DNA from: Psilocybe azurescens
Taxonomy: Eukaryota; Basidiomycota; Agaricomycetes; Agaricales; Agrocybaceae
Reading direction: 5' to 3'
Assembly (NCBI GenBank): GCA_023853785.1
Contig: JAJIRX010000999.1
Span: 1 to 44,092, forward strand
DNA length: 44,092 nt
Both the position numbers and the translations under genes were made by a program. Shown here piece after piece: positions 1 to 10,740 of this stretch (position 1 is its first letter; the number at the start of each line of letters is the position of its first letter). The notes beneath the pieces were generated by a model, which was not told the origin of the DNA, did no database searches, and worked only from the letters and a program-made list of their open reading frames with translations.

Positions 1-1661
1 TGTCATACACCAATTTTGATTGGATATGAGATTTATCTATAAGCTTAGAGCATCTGTCTTGACTCCCCATTGCATGCAGAAGCCAGGGTTATTATTTCGC
101 ATTTTATCTGAAGCACATCCCTCAATATTCAACGTCAAAGCCCATTCACAGTCCACTTCAAGCTCCATTCCAACTTTCAATCTCCACTTCAACCATTTGA
201 TCAGTTACATTCCCTATCAATGATTCAATCGTCTATCTATTTTGAACCTCAAGGCTATGCGCAGATTATTCTTGGACATCATTCCTATCTATCCTAGTCG
301 CACAGCACTGCACAGCATCATATATCACCATCGTCATCAGCATTTGATCATCTACAACTATTTGGTCCTTAACTGGATTCCACATATGCAGCAAATCTTT
401 GTCTCACTCAGCAGTCTTGGTAATGGATGACTGAGCTGTGCCATGAATAGACTGGTTCTATTCATTGGCATGGTACTTGTTCGCTATTTTGGCTCCTTTT
501 CTATTGTCTGACACTTTCATATGATTGATCCTTCCTTCCTTTTGTCATTCTTGCTTATTGTACTTACTCAGCTTCGCTTCTTTCTTACTCATCTCACTTC
601 GCTTTTCATAATCCTGCTTATACTTCTTACTCATCCTATGTTACTTACTTATCCCTATTTTTCACTCCTAAACTCCATCAGCCTTCAATCTATTGTATGT
701 AGTTGACAGATGGGACTACTGGGTGTCGTTCTACAGAATGATTAGTATAGTTTGGACGCTTGATCTCTTTTAAATATTTTCTATGTTCTCTGGTATATAA
801 ACCATGTATTAGTATCGCTTGGAATGCAAGGAAGTTACAAGCCCCAACTTTCTTCACAGCAAAGATTTCAAGTTATCAAGTACTCAGTCCAGCACTCCAA
901 GCACGCATTCAATCAATCTCTATCAGTATTCAGCACGAAATTCAACAATCACTCCAGTTATTCAAGACGTTCATCAGAGGCTAGACTAGCCTATCCAACC
1001 ACCACGCTCTCACATCCCAGAGCAATTTATCCAGTTCATTTCGATCCTATCATCCTCCAGACCCTTCATTCTTCCTCTACCTCAAGATCCTCAACTCCCC
1101 ATCGCTTCTATTGCTCCAGAATATTTTTATTCTGCAATCTTGGTCTTGTTGTCATCTTCATCCATCGCCCTAGTCATCCCTCATTCACTCCACCGCTCTG
1201 TTTGATTTTTGGTTCAAGAACATCGCACAATCCTTCATCATCTATCACTCCAGGCCGCTCAAGTCATTACTCTATCAGCAGGCTTTACTTCTAGCTTTGC
1301 AGACGCTGTAGACTCGATTAAAGCGCACTAGGATCAAGACTACATTCTCACTCCTGCCCCGTTATCAATCCCTGCAAATTATCTAGTCATTTGGCCCCTC
1401 CACAGTCATCACTCTTCGTTCACACGTTCTACCTAATCAAGTCGGGTTGCTTCCTCTCAGTAAATACTCAAGGGCATTTTATATTCCCTCATCCATTCCT
1501 CCTTCTTCATCGTCCCTGCCCTCCTCAGACCACATACATCTTCACAACCTAGTGGCAAAGCCAGCCCTCACTTTAACTCAACAGGGAGAGAGTCGTCTTA
1601 TCTAGTCTAGACCATTCCTCTGGTTTGTGTTTTGGTTTTCGATTTATATCAAATCCACACA
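1..1661 (-). repeat. Long LTR-like repeat, copy 1 (inside gypsy integrase)
   Basis: A block beginning TGTCATACACC and ending AATCCACACA, so it has TGT...ACA ends. A second copy lies inverted at 34182-35858 and matches base for base over long stretches, with scattered substitutions and small indels. It abuts the integrase reading frame of the gypsy element at 1662, which ends abruptly in the catalytic core, so this repeat inserted into that older element. The left flank lies outside the window, so a solo LTR cannot be told from the terminal repeat of an element extending leftwards. The open frames inside it (for example 824-1294) are low-complexity and recur broken in the other copy, so I do not call genes. 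Strand is given in the sense TGTGTG...TATGACA. Confidence 0.75.
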
Positions 1662-1954
1662 CTCGGTAGTTCCACCGTGCTGTTTTTTAACCCGGTTGGT
1701 AAGTCGGTTAGAAAGTCCATAGAACAGTTTGCAAATGGTTGCGTAGAAGTTGGTCCGGCGACTGGCATGAAGGATGGGTGAGAGGAGTTTCTGTTGATCT
1801 TGAATTGTTGACAGATCCCACAGCCTTTGACGTATTGTTTACGAAGGAGCGTAGCCCTGGCCACCAGTAATGTCTTTACTGCGTTGTATGTTTCGAGTTC
1901 TCCGGGGTGTCCTGCCGATGGTAGATCATGAAAGATTTTACTACTTGTTGCCAT
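1662..1954 (-). pseudogene. Ty3/gypsy integrase, N-terminal part, truncated
   Basis: The minus-strand frame reads through the HHCC zinc-binding region (AGHPGELET, then YVKGCGICQQFKIN) and into the start of the catalytic core (PFANCSMDFLTDLPTG). The first core aspartate is in SMDF. The frame then runs into the inserted LTR-like repeat and stops, so the second Asp and the Glu of the DDE triad are absent. The spacing between HHCC and core fits gypsy integrases. Confidence 0.85.
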
Positions 1955-2249
1955 AGGTTTTGGTTCTTCGGTAGATATGTTTTGCCTTTATAAAAATGAC
2001 ATTTTTTCCATTGAATTCTTCTGTTTTCCAGTCGTGAGGTCAGTCCGAAGGGTTGATGGTCCTTCTTGTAGTAGAGCCTTTAAGATCTCCGCAATATCTG
2101 TCGAATTCTTTTGAATCAACGATTTTCTGTTGTAGTTCGGTGTCAATTAGATTGACAAAAAGTTCCTCTGGTAGCAAGGTCACATCTTACGTTATCGTGG
2201 TCTTCATCTGGTATGAAATCTGGCCTTCTTGATAAGGCGTCAGATTGAA

Positions 2250-2640
2250 TCATTTTGTTCCGGGCATGTGGATAAGTTTCAGATCGAATTCGGATAGGAA
2301 TAATGACCATCGAGCTTGCCGTCTGTTCAGATTTCTTGGGCTTCTGAAATAGGTTAGGTTTTTGTGGTCAGAATGGATGATCGTCGTGTGTTCGGATCCT
2401 TGAATGTAGTGTCTCCATTCCTGTAATGCTCGTACAATTGCCAGGAGTTCCCGATCGTAGATTTCGTAGTTCCTTTCTGTTGCTGAAAAGGTTTTGAAAT
2501 AAATGCGCATGGGTGTCTGTCTCCCGTTTCCATCGAGTTGAGTGCCATGGCTCCCAGATGCATATTTAGAGGCGTCGCATTCAATTTGAAATGGTTTGTT
2601 TGGGTCTGGCATCGAGAGAACCGGTTCTTCCATGAATCAT
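2250..2640 (-). pseudogene. Ty3/gypsy RNase H domain
   Basis: An uninterrupted minus-strand frame with the RNase H hallmarks of gypsy elements: FQIECDASKYASG (first catalytic Asp), then YEIYDRELLAIVRALQEWRH (catalytic Glu region), then IIHSDHKNLTYF (Asp), ending in FLSEFDLKLIHMPGTK. It degrades the RNA strand of the RNA/DNA hybrid during reverse transcription. It is the tail of a pol polyprotein rather than an independent gene. The domain is open, but frames on both sides are shifted. Confidence 0.85.
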
Positions 2641-3420
2641 CGTTTTAGTTCGTGAACGCTCGTTGAGCTGCGTCCGTCCATTCGAATTTCTTGTCCTTCT
2701 TTAGAAGGTCGTTCAGGGGTTGTGCCACCGTAGAGAACTTCCTGATGAATTTTCGGTAGAAATTCCCAAATCCCAGGAATCCTCTGACTTGCTTGACTGT
2801 GGTAGGCGCAGCCAGTCTCGGATTCCTTTAAGTTTCGATTGGTCCATGGAGATTCTTCCTTCTTCGATTATCATTCCCAGGTATTCAACTTTTAGGTTGT
2901 CTGAAAGCGCATTTTTCCGGTTTGAGGTATAGGTTGTTATCTTTTTAGTCTTTGCAGGACAATCCGTTCATATTTTGCCAAATCTTCTTGATTTTCGGCA
3001 AAGATCAAGATGTCGTCCATGTAGATAATCACAAATCCTCCAGAGATTTCGCCTTGAACAGCGAATCCATCATGGATTGAAAAGTGGCTGGGGAATTGCA
3101 TAATCCAAAGAACATAACCGTGGGTTCAAAGAGTCCTCGATTCGTTTTGAAGGCGGCTTCCGTTGATCTTCTTTTCGAATGCGAACATTGTTGTATTCTT
3201 GTCTGACATCGAGCTTGGTAAAGAATTTTGCTCCTTTGAGTTTGTCCAGTAGATCGGGATCCGTTGCAAAGGTAGGCATTCTTGACTGTCCATTCATTTA
3301 GATATCGATAGTCTTGACAAGGTCGCAGTTTTCCGTCTTTCTTGGCTACAAAGAAAAGGGTGATGCAATGTCCGATTCTGATTTGACAATATATCCTTTG
3401 TCCAGCATTTCTTTAAGAAA
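2641..3420 (-). pseudogene. Ty3/gypsy reverse transcriptase, several frameshifts
   Basis: Minus-strand pieces in different frames read in order: [20 protein letters not shown] (first catalytic Asp), [35 protein letters not shown] with an intact YMDD box, and [18 protein letters not shown] at the connection to RNase H. RDLNKWT-type N-terminal motifs lie near 3300-3340. The split over frames shows at least three indels. The order and motifs are those of gypsy RT. Confidence 0.85.
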
Positions 3421-4140
3421 TTTGTCCTGTTCGATTTGTTCTTCGGGGTGAGACTGTAGACCTTGCATGGTTTTGGTTTGAATCAGGCTTCAGTTCGATC
3501 TTGTGGTCCCAGGGTCTTGAGATGGAAATCGATCTGCTGCTTTTTGTCGAAAAGTCCGAGGTAGTCGTGGAGGTCCGGGGGAATAAGTTCTTCCAGAGGT
3601 TTAGCAGGTGTCCTATTTTTGTGTTCCATTGCCAGTGTTTGTGATGCCGTGGTTTTGCGTTGATCCATGCCTGGTCCATTTCTTCAGAGTCTTTGCTTCG
3701 ATAAAATCTATTACCAAAGCGTTGAAGTCTTGAGTGGGGCGTCTGTGGTGTCCATGATCGGTTTGGTTTCTTCCAGTTCTTCTTCCATAGTAGTGGCTGG
3801 GATGGATTTGGAAACTCTCCATTTAATTTTCCAGTTTCCCAATCAATGTCAGGGTTTCGTTTTTGAAGCCAAGGTAGTCCTAAAATGATCTTTTGTTGTC
3901 CTAGTCCAGAGACAAAGAGAATTTCCTTGTTTGTCCTGTTCCCGATGGTAAGATTGAGTTCTACAAAGGTAGAGATCATTCCTTTCTTGTTGAGGGTTCC
4001 GTCCACGTTGTATACTGTGAGGTTTCCTTTTCAAGGGTTTTTGTTCGAGGGTCCAAGTTGCCTAGCGTAGTTTTGGTCGATGAATTTTCCACCAGCTCCA
4101 GAGTCAATTAGACCCGAGGTTTCGACGATTTGTGGCTTTC
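3413..4140 (-). pseudogene. Ty3/gypsy retroviral-type aspartic protease
   Basis: Near 4075-4125 the minus strand encodes GLIDSGAGGKFIDQNYARQL, with the catalytic D-S-G of retropepsins. In the next frame follow MISTFVELNLTIGNRTN and KIILGLPWLQKRNPDIDWET, the GLPWL-type flap and C-terminal motif typical of gypsy proteases. A frameshift separates the active site from the C-terminal half. It would process the Gag-Pol polyprotein. Confidence 0.8.
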
Positions 4141-4180
4141 CGTTTTTATGGCAGAGAAAGAAATCGGTAAATGCATAGAT

Positions 4181-5367
4181 TTATTCTCGAGTGTAGCCAT
4201 AAATACAGAATAGATGCCTAATCGTGGAGAGACCGATGTCGATTCGGTTCTCCGGTTTAAAAATCCTCAGTGTTGTATATCTTCCTCCTGGTTTCCCATT
4301 GCCAAACTCGCCAGTTCCTCTCTTTCCTCCATGTTCAGTTCCCTGGATATGGGCATGAAGGTCCTTGGGTGTCCATTTCTTCTTTGGCGTCTCCTTTGGT
4401 ATGAAGGGGTTGTTCTTCTTCTTCTGAGGGCAGTCTAAGATGGCCTGTTTGTTTGCATCTGAAACAAGCCCCCTTTTCATAAGGCTTGTTCGTCGGTGGT
4501 CATAACATCGCGTCCATTGCAAAGGGTCCTTTCTTGGCACGGTTCTGGGAATAAATTGCGCATTCGTTTGAGACGGGCCTCTTATTGCCATCGCGAGTCG
4601 ATAGCTCCTATCGAAAGACATGGCTTTGTTGTACCATTCTTCGATCTTGGTGGGCCTCTTCTCGGACTGGATGATCTTCTGAACTAGCACCGGGTTTAGC
4701 GCCGTCTTGAACATTTCGATCAAAAGTTTGTTTGCAGTGCCGGAGTCATTAGTCATTCCTGCTTCTCCAACCAGTAGTTTGAACTTGGTTACTAGTTGCT
4801 CCGCGGTCAAGTTCTTCTGTTGAAGCATTTTTAATTTGTCCAATGCATCGATGTCTTCTTCTTCTGGCTTGAATGCCTTCTGGAATTCATCAATAAATTC
4901 CTTGTATGTCGGTAAGTCAATGTCCCCTGTGTCGAGGTTCAATTTGTTCTGGATGAATTGTTGTTTCCAAACGACCGTGTTCCCTTCTTGCATGAAGAGC
5001 ATGAATGCAATTCATTTTGGTTCAGTGTCGTAGACGTCTTGTTGATCCCCATATAGAGGATACATTCTTGAAGGAACTTCTTGCTTTTAAACCGTTCGCC
5101 GTTGAAGGCGTAGGTTTGTTAAGAGAAGTTCCCTTGTCTTTGGGGTGTCGATTGCCATTTGGTCAACCATTTGTGTTTCGTTCGGTTCAGAGTTTTCAGA
5201 GGGTTCAGAGGGTTCAGAGGCGTCGGTGAAGTATTCTTCTCCTGATGATAGTCCTGGAGTTCGGGTAGTGGGTTGAATGTCTGATGTAGGTGTTCGTTCA
5301 CCACTGTCGTCAGTGTCGTAGTCTGCGGAGAAGGTTCCGCTTCGAGATGTCGTGGTGTCTGGTTCAA
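4181..5367 (-). pseudogene. Ty3/gypsy Gag, broken
   Basis: The long frame at 4181-5002 holds a retrotransposon gag domain: TYKEFIDEFQKAFKPEEED, EQLVTKFKLLVGEAGM, then EEWYNKAMSFDRSYRLAMA. Near 4430-4480 a CCHC zinc knuckle (CFRCKQTGHLR, then CP after a small indel) is visible in another frame. The N-terminal section (5119-5367) lies just inside the primer-binding site and contains Pro/Asn/Leu repeats (PLNPLNPL). Stops and shifts between sections mean no intact Gag is made. Confidence 0.75.
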
Positions 5368-5380
5368 GCTCCTGATACCA
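5368..5380 (-). other. Primer-binding site (initiator tRNA-Met type)
   Basis: Minus strand TGGTATCAGGAGC, one base off the usual TGGTATCAGAGC that pairs with the 3' end of initiator tRNA-Met. It sits two bases inside the LTR end CGTCCACA and just before gag, which fixes the 5' LTR boundary. Confidence 0.7.
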
Positions 5381-5582
5381 CTTGTGGACGAAGCAGTATG
5401 GTAGAGTGAGAAGCTAGTTCTTTTGTTACAATTTCAAGTTAGAGTCACGCAGTGTGCGTAATCTAACCACCAATGCGTTGTACAAGAACAAGTTCAAGTT
5501 CGAGTTGAGCAGGTTAAGCAGGTTGGATTCTCAAGAACTAGCTAAAGAATACAGTAGATCCTCTCTGGTATAAATACTAGAA

Positions 5583-5720
5583 TTGTACAGCAAGTTGAAA
5601 CGAGACTGAATGTTCATCAACAGATGTATATAAGAATAGTGGAAACAGATCGAGTTGAAACAAGATCGAATGTTCATCAGCAGATGTATATAAGAATAGA
5701 GGAAACAAATCAAACGTTCA
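5583..5720. repeat. Two to three tandem copies of a ~60-bp unit
   Basis: A unit containing GTTCATCAACAGATGTATAT, then AAGAATAG and GGAAACA, occurs at about 5608-5650 and again at 5672-5710. A partial third copy (GTTCATCAATGATGTAT) starts at 5716. It lies in the putative LTR, upstream of the TATA-like box in the element's sense. Confidence 0.6.
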
Positions 5721-5787
5721 TCAATGATGTATCATAAAGATGGAGTCGAAAGTCCATCAGAGGTATGATGGAGTTTCGTAGAATGAT

Positions 5788-5845
5788 TGATGGAAAGGAA
5801 AAAGAAAAGAAAAAAAGAAAAGAAAGAAAGAAAAGAAAAGACTTG
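5788..5845. repeat. Purine (A/G) simple-sequence tract
   Basis: Runs of AAAGAAAAG/AAAGAAAG over about 58 bases with almost no pyrimidines. It could be the polypurine-type edge of a repeat or simple-sequence expansion. Confidence 0.7.
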
Positions 5846-5995
5846 TTGTAACATTATGTAAGAAATGTTATATAATACTGACTAAGCATACAATATCATG
5901 TGATTTGAATACATTATTCATAAGCTTATGGCAAGCAATTATTATGTAATGCTGATTAAGCATTGTATTATACACTGATTAAGTACATTATGAGA

Positions 5996-6122
5996 AATTC
6001 CAACTGGATTCCGACTGGTTCCAAGTGGGTCCAAGTGGATTCTGATTGGATTCTGACCGGTTCGATTAGTTCCGACTGGGTCAAGCGGTTCCAACCGGTA
6101 CCCATGGGGCACTGTAAAGTAC
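5996..6122 (+). repeat. Terminal fragment of TTCCAAnTGG-array element
   Basis: An array of TTCCAACTGG / TTCCGACTGG / GTCCAAGTGG / GGATTCTGA words ending in ACCCATGGGGCACTGTAAAG and TAC. The same layout (short GGNNTCC-like words, then a CCCAT block, then ...TAAAG/TAAGTAC) ends the insertions in MON2 and the glyoxal oxidase, so this looks like a stray end of that family. Confidence 0.45.
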
Positions 6123-7081
6123 TGAACATGGGCTAGTTTTTGCGTAGGAAAAGTTTCAGAGATGGTGTTTTCTTCTTATAGAATGTGCTGGATGATATTA
6201 ATGACATGTTTTTGGGCTGATGTTTTTCTTGAACTGGCGCTTTTTGGAAAAATAGGCTTTGTAGAATGTTGATGACGACTAGTATTGATAATAGATTCAC
6301 TTGAAGATGAGACAGAGGAGATACCCAGAGTTTGAGAGGCCATAGGAGTTGGAGAGGAATAGAAATCAGAGCGTTTCTGAGAAGACAAAGCTAGAGATAG
6401 GTGTCGGTGACTCGTTATGATTGGAGATTGCTGGTCTAGAACTGGAGAATTGCATATTGGCGATGAAATGAAGTATGTTTGCTTTGTATATGAGGTGAAG
6501 AGCTAAAAGATACCCATCTGCCTTGCAAATGAGGTGAAGATCTTATAAGCAGCGAGCTTGAAATTTCTGATTCTGGCCAGCGTGTCTGCGATAATGGCGT
6601 ATCAGGTTTTGTGGATGGTGATGGAGTTGACAATTTTGAATGTGGCATATAGTCCTTAGAGCTTAGAAATGGAGAGGACATTGCTGACCATATGTATAGC
6701 TGCTACAGACATAGACACTGGCAGTAGATACGTTGAACAGAATCACGTAGTAATCTGAACTTTAGTGAAGTTGTGGGAATCAACATTGCTGACAGAATAC
6801 GTGATTGCTTACTAACTCATGGTCGCACAGCAAGTTCACGGATTGCACACAGCATACATATTACACATTCATTTTCTGTTTTCATATCCACAACATTATT
6901 GACATGTATGTTCTTTTATATTTCACTGATTTTCACCTGTTAGAAGCATTTTTATTCATCCTACACTCTACTACAGACCCATGTTTTTACCACACTCTTT
7001 GGTTTCTGGCATCGCCGTTCTACGTCTGCTACTTCTACCCCTCCAGACCCTCCCTCAAGCCTCATTTCTGGCTCAACTGGA
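6123..7081. other. Intergenic; Ser/Pro-rich minus-strand frames, no clear gene
   Basis: On the minus strand at 6176-6681, two adjoining frames are Ser/Thr/Pro-rich (STPSPSTKPDTPLSQ; PMASQTLGISSVSSSSESI). All three minus frames here are Ser/Pro-rich, which points to T/C composition rather than selection. I see no conserved domain or convincing splice sites. 6700-7081 holds nothing recognisable. Confidence 0.3.
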
Positions 7082-8107
7082 ATGCAAAGGCTTGATCCAA
7101 TAACTGCCAGAAAATCATATTTTGTTCTTGCAGAAATTGCAATCTCAGCGCATTGTTATCCTGGTAAGATGTTCAGCATTTCTGAATTTCAAACAGTTAA
7201 CATCATATCTACACTTAGATGCAATTGAATACATCAACAGAGGAATTGCAAGTGGCAATGAGCCTTTCTCCAGGAAACAAAGGGATCTAGTAGCATTTGC
7301 CTATCGTGAAATGGTCCTCCCCCCTGAGAAAAGATTTGGTATATGCTCCCAGTCATGAGAAATGGTTCAGACCATCCACGTGTTCATTTACTTCCACAGT
7401 TCCAAAAAGTTATCATGCAACGGGCAATCCTCTATTCTAGAAAAATACTTTCTCTTCTGGACTCCAGAATGATTCCTTTAGCTGACAGCAATGAGGCCAA
7501 TGTTTTTATTTAAAGCTGTACATCGTTTCCATCTTTTTCTTGACTAAATTCATTTAAAAGTATTTGTTGGCAGGAAAGGAGACTTCCACCGATATCTATG
7601 TGAACTTGATCCAGACAGATTCATTCACAACCGAAACAACTCTCATATGGCCTATAGAGATGCCTGGAATATAGCGGCCACGTCTTTTCACCCTCTACAT
7701 CCTCTTTGGTTATCAGTTGCTCTGAATTATTCAGCTCATTTTCAAGACATCTATCCATCCACCTTTTTGCCATTGAAGTATCAAAAGCTGCTTTTGATGC
7801 TGGTCTTGTTCAGCTTAGAAGAACCGATTCAGACCAATATTTGCACTACAAGGAAAGCATAAATCTTATGCTTCTTCATCTAAAGAATTTGGTAGCATGG
7901 GCAGACGGTGATCATATTCAACAGCGAGTTGATCTATTTAACTTTACAATAGGTATTTAGTGCTATTATTTCTAAAGAGTTCCAGATAAATACCCACCTA
8001 CAGAAAACTTTGATACTGATAACGATACTGTGGTTGAGGACGATGATGATGATATCGACATTCTTTTATTTGATCCAGCCTCTATTATGGAATCCTCCTA
8101 CATTTAA
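7082..8107 (+). pseudogene. Divergent 14-3-3-family protein, degenerate
   Basis: Translated blocks match a whole 14-3-3 protein in order. They are KSYFVLAEIAISAHCYP (helix 1), AIEYINRGIAS...LVAFAYREMV (helices 2-3), ILSLLDSRMIPLADSNEANV, KGDFHRYLCELDPD (helix 5), AYRDAWNIAATSF then LWLSVALNYSAHFQDI (helix 7), and EVSKAAFDAGLVQLRRT to LLHLKNLVAWADGD (helices 8-9). An acidic tail DDDDDIDILLFD ends at TAA 8105-8107. Likely introns are 7164-7218 and 7953-7985. The Arg-Tyr pair of the phosphopeptide pocket is kept (HRYL), but by hand alignment the Lys and Arg of helix 3 are Arg and Glu. Lesions: the exon phase does not join at about 7338/7400, TAA occurs in frame near 7511, and a shift near 7760 separates FQDIYPS from EVSKAAFDA. 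Family assignment is firm; functionality is doubtful. Confidence 0.75.
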
Positions 8108-8621
8108 TCCTATTTATATTCTGCTTTTGCTTTGCCACATAGCTTTCCACACTCACTTACAAATTACACTCACTACTATCTGAGCTACCATACTTTGACT
8201 TTTGCTGAATGTTTAGTTTTCATTGATAATAAAAGCGATTCATTCTAAGTGTTTATTGGAACAGTGTGGAGAAAGGCCAGTTAAATGTAAGAATAACAAG
8301 AATAGCAAATTATAGTGGTAAGAGAATGCAAAAAGGATATTAACAACAGCTCTGGACAGTAATTGACGACAGTATAGTATCTGTCTTAAAGCAGAGCTGC
8401 ATCCTGCCAGGTGTCAGTGTCATTTCAGCATTCCTGTAGAATATTGATTGCAGAATCTGGGAGCAGACATATCAGTTGTGCACCAATCAAGAGTAAATTT
8501 ATTAGGCGCACCTCTGTAGTCATCACCAGGTGTTTCTAGCCAATGACCACAAATCTCAGTCAGTGTCTCATTGACTATGTCATATATGGCTGCTCGCTTA
8601 TCTATATTTCCTTATTAGTGC
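8108..8621. other. Intergenic, no gene seen
   Basis: AT-rich sequence downstream of the 14-3-3-like gene. No conserved frame, RNA gene or array found. Confidence 0.5.
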
Positions 8622-8663
8622 TGTGACCAAATCTACGAGACGCGTCTCGTAGATTTGGTCACA
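8622..8663. repeat. Perfect 42-bp palindrome, copy 1
   Basis: A perfect inverted repeat with half-site TGTGACCAAATCTACGAGAC and centre GCGC-like (ACGCGT). It is preceded by ATTAGTGC and followed by AAAAGTCATATCTAAATGG. Copy 2, in the same orientation and with the same flanks, is at 23300-23341. It resembles two terminal inverted repeats of a DNA transposon joined head to head. Confidence 0.9.
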
Positions 8664-9329
8664 AAAGTCATATCTAAATGGGGAAGTTTAGGGCAGAAGT
8701 GAGGCCTGAGGTGAAGGTCAACAAACAAGCCAGATGAATATAGGTGCAGACAAGACACTAAGGTTGACGTACCTCCACTCACAAGATCATCTACTAGAGA
8801 GTCTATGTCTTTATTATCCACATATTTCTCATGATTATCACTCCCGCAGTGAGATTCTTTATCACCGTCACATTTTTTCTTTGCCATTCAAGGTGGCCAG
8901 TGTGGCTGTCCGGAGTTGAAGTCATCGTGTGGTCGACTATCTTCTTTTGAGTCAGCAGTCGATCTGTCACAGAGGCTGTTGACAAACAAACACAATTCAA
9001 GTCATTGAACAATCTGACAACAGCCTGCCGACTTGAGCGGTTCGTGAGTCTCTTTTATTATTATTTCTTAATACCCTCCCAACGTTTGCTATATTTTCTT
9101 GCTTGGCGACCAGAACACGGCTATAATAAATCCTTTACAATGTTTACAATGGGAAGGACAAGTTGGAAACTGAAGTGGTGCTCCCATCGCATTGATGCCA
9201 TTTGGAGTTGATCGAAAGCGTGTTGACCAATTATCATGAACAATTCTTGAAGGTAAGCAGGATCAATGTGTAGGATTTTTTTGTTAAAACTGAGGAATCG
9301 TTCTAGCACCACAAACTTATCCTTCTTTT
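8664..9329. other. No gene recognised
   Basis: Short frames on both strands (for example minus 8633-8887 and 9121-9336) show no family motif. The region separates the palindrome from the first MON2-like codons. The start TTAGGGCAGAAGTG after the palindrome may be the inner part of the element that carried it. Confidence 0.4.
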
Positions 9330-10089
9330 GAGTCACCTATGCCCTCTGTTGCTCAAGTCCCTTTCCGACCACCCTCAATTCCCACTGCTTCTACGATGTA
9401 CCCGGCGTTGTGTTCCTTCTCAAAAGGTTCTCCTTGGAACTGAGGACAGAATCGGAAGGATTCTTGATGTTGCTTATTCGAATCATCAGCGAGGAAAATG
9501 GTCCTGATTCTTCAGAACAACCACACCATTCTCACTCCTCAAAATCTCTCTGGATGCGTGTTCTGGCCATGGAAATCACGAGAGGGTTTGTCTCTCACAT
9601 ATTCTCCCTCAGTATCCTGTTTTGGCTCACTGATGTGCCTTTAGTCTATGTAGCGATGCTGAACTTATCAGAAATTTATGGGAGCGCTATGATGCCCTTG
9701 ATACCGGCTCCAAAAGTTGTAACTTCTCTTGTGACAGCTCTTAAACGACGTGTCAGTCAGCAAATGGGGGTATTGGGGTGCAGCCCAAATCTTCGTCGTC
9801 ATCTAATGCTACTGGTGCTGCTGGAGCTGCGGCGTATGGTCTAGACATGGCAGGAAGAGTGGCAAGTGCATCCGTTTCCGGTGTTGTGACTATGATTGGC
9901 AGCGAGGCAGGATTGAGCTCACACGGATCTTCCATGAAACTCCAATGGTATTTATTACCTTCTGCTTGCTATACTTTAACTAAAAATTCTTCTGTTTCTA
10001 GCATTGATCAATTAGACAAGGCCAAAGCTCCTGCGATACCCGAGGCAAGCCATACATTCCCATCACTGCCTTCATGCTCTGCTAAAGCG

Positions 10090-10740
10090 TGGGCAGAACG
10101 GCTTGAGCTACCATCAAATTGGAATTTGCGTCTGTGCGAAGCGCGCCCTTTCCTTTCTTCTTTACCCGCCATGCCTCCATCATCAACAACAACATCAACC
10201 GTCCTGCTGATTCTTCCTCTTCCCCTTCCTCCATCTTCACCACTGCCACCTTGCCATTAATATCCTCATACCCTGCCTCAAACTCAAATTCCACCTCTCG
10301 TAGCATCTCATCTAGTGTTTCGGTTTCCGCTTCAACTGAGACGACCAACGCCCCTGCGAGCATGAGCTCGAGCCTCGTTCTAAGCACAGGAGCAATGACT
10401 CCTGCAACCTCACCTACACTGTCTCATGACTCTGTCTTGTCCAAAACCATTTTAGCGTTGAAGGGGCAAAGGAATCGGATCCCACGCAAACTCCCATCCA
10501 AACAATCTCCCTCGTCGGCGAAGCGACAGGGACAGACCAGCGCTTGTGGATGTACGTCGCAGGGTCCTCCATCGCCGCCTTCTTTGCTTTTGGTTTAGGC
10601 TTCGCCATCTTGGGCTTGAGTGGTATCGCTGCCGCCGCTGATTTAGTCACCCTGATGCTAGTCAAGTTCTTAGTAACCCCACCACCCTCCTCAAGCTTGT
10701 CCTCCTCTTGTTCGTGCCATTGCTCCCTGCACTGCCACCA
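10090..10740 (+). other. Non-MON2 segment inside MON2: Ser/Thr-rich then membrane-like stretch
   Basis: Mon2 similarity stops after AKAPAIPEA and resumes at the segment encoding PALLGVFSFIISTNLLDKLF. In between, one frame is very Ser/Thr/Pro-rich (10119-10480). A following frame encodes WMYVAGSSIAAFFAFGLGFA, a clear hydrophobic segment, after the acidic-to-neutral stretch LVGEATGTDQRL. Together these resemble the stalk and transmembrane anchor of a type I membrane protein, so a second gene fragment may be embedded here. I cannot name it. Confidence 0.4.

Larger units (their letters stand above)
1662..5853 (-). mobile_element. Decayed Ty3/gypsy LTR retrotransposon, 3' part missing
   Basis: On the minus strand, in order: 5' LTR, primer-binding site, gag, aspartic protease, reverse transcriptase, RNase H and the start of integrase. 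This protease-RT-RNase H-integrase order is the Ty3/gypsy order. All genes carry frameshifts or stops, so the copy is dead. The element is cut at 1661/1662 by the inserted LTR-like repeat. The rest of integrase and the 3' LTR are not visible and would lie left of the window if still present. Confidence 0.9.
5383..5853 (-). repeat. Probable 5' LTR of the gypsy element
   Basis: The inner end (minus ...CGTCCACA) is anchored by the primer-binding site. The outer end is inferred: minus TGTTACAACAAG at 5853 gives the expected TGT...ACA pair and a length of 471 bp. A TATA-like TATTTATACC lies on the minus strand near 5567-5577, a plausible promoter. The second LTR is not in the window, so the outer boundary is unproven. 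Confidence 0.45.

Noticed and set aside
824..1294. 156-codon plus-strand frame inside LTR-like repeat copy 1
   Set aside because: The corresponding frame in copy 2 is broken, and the peptide is Ser/His-rich low complexity.
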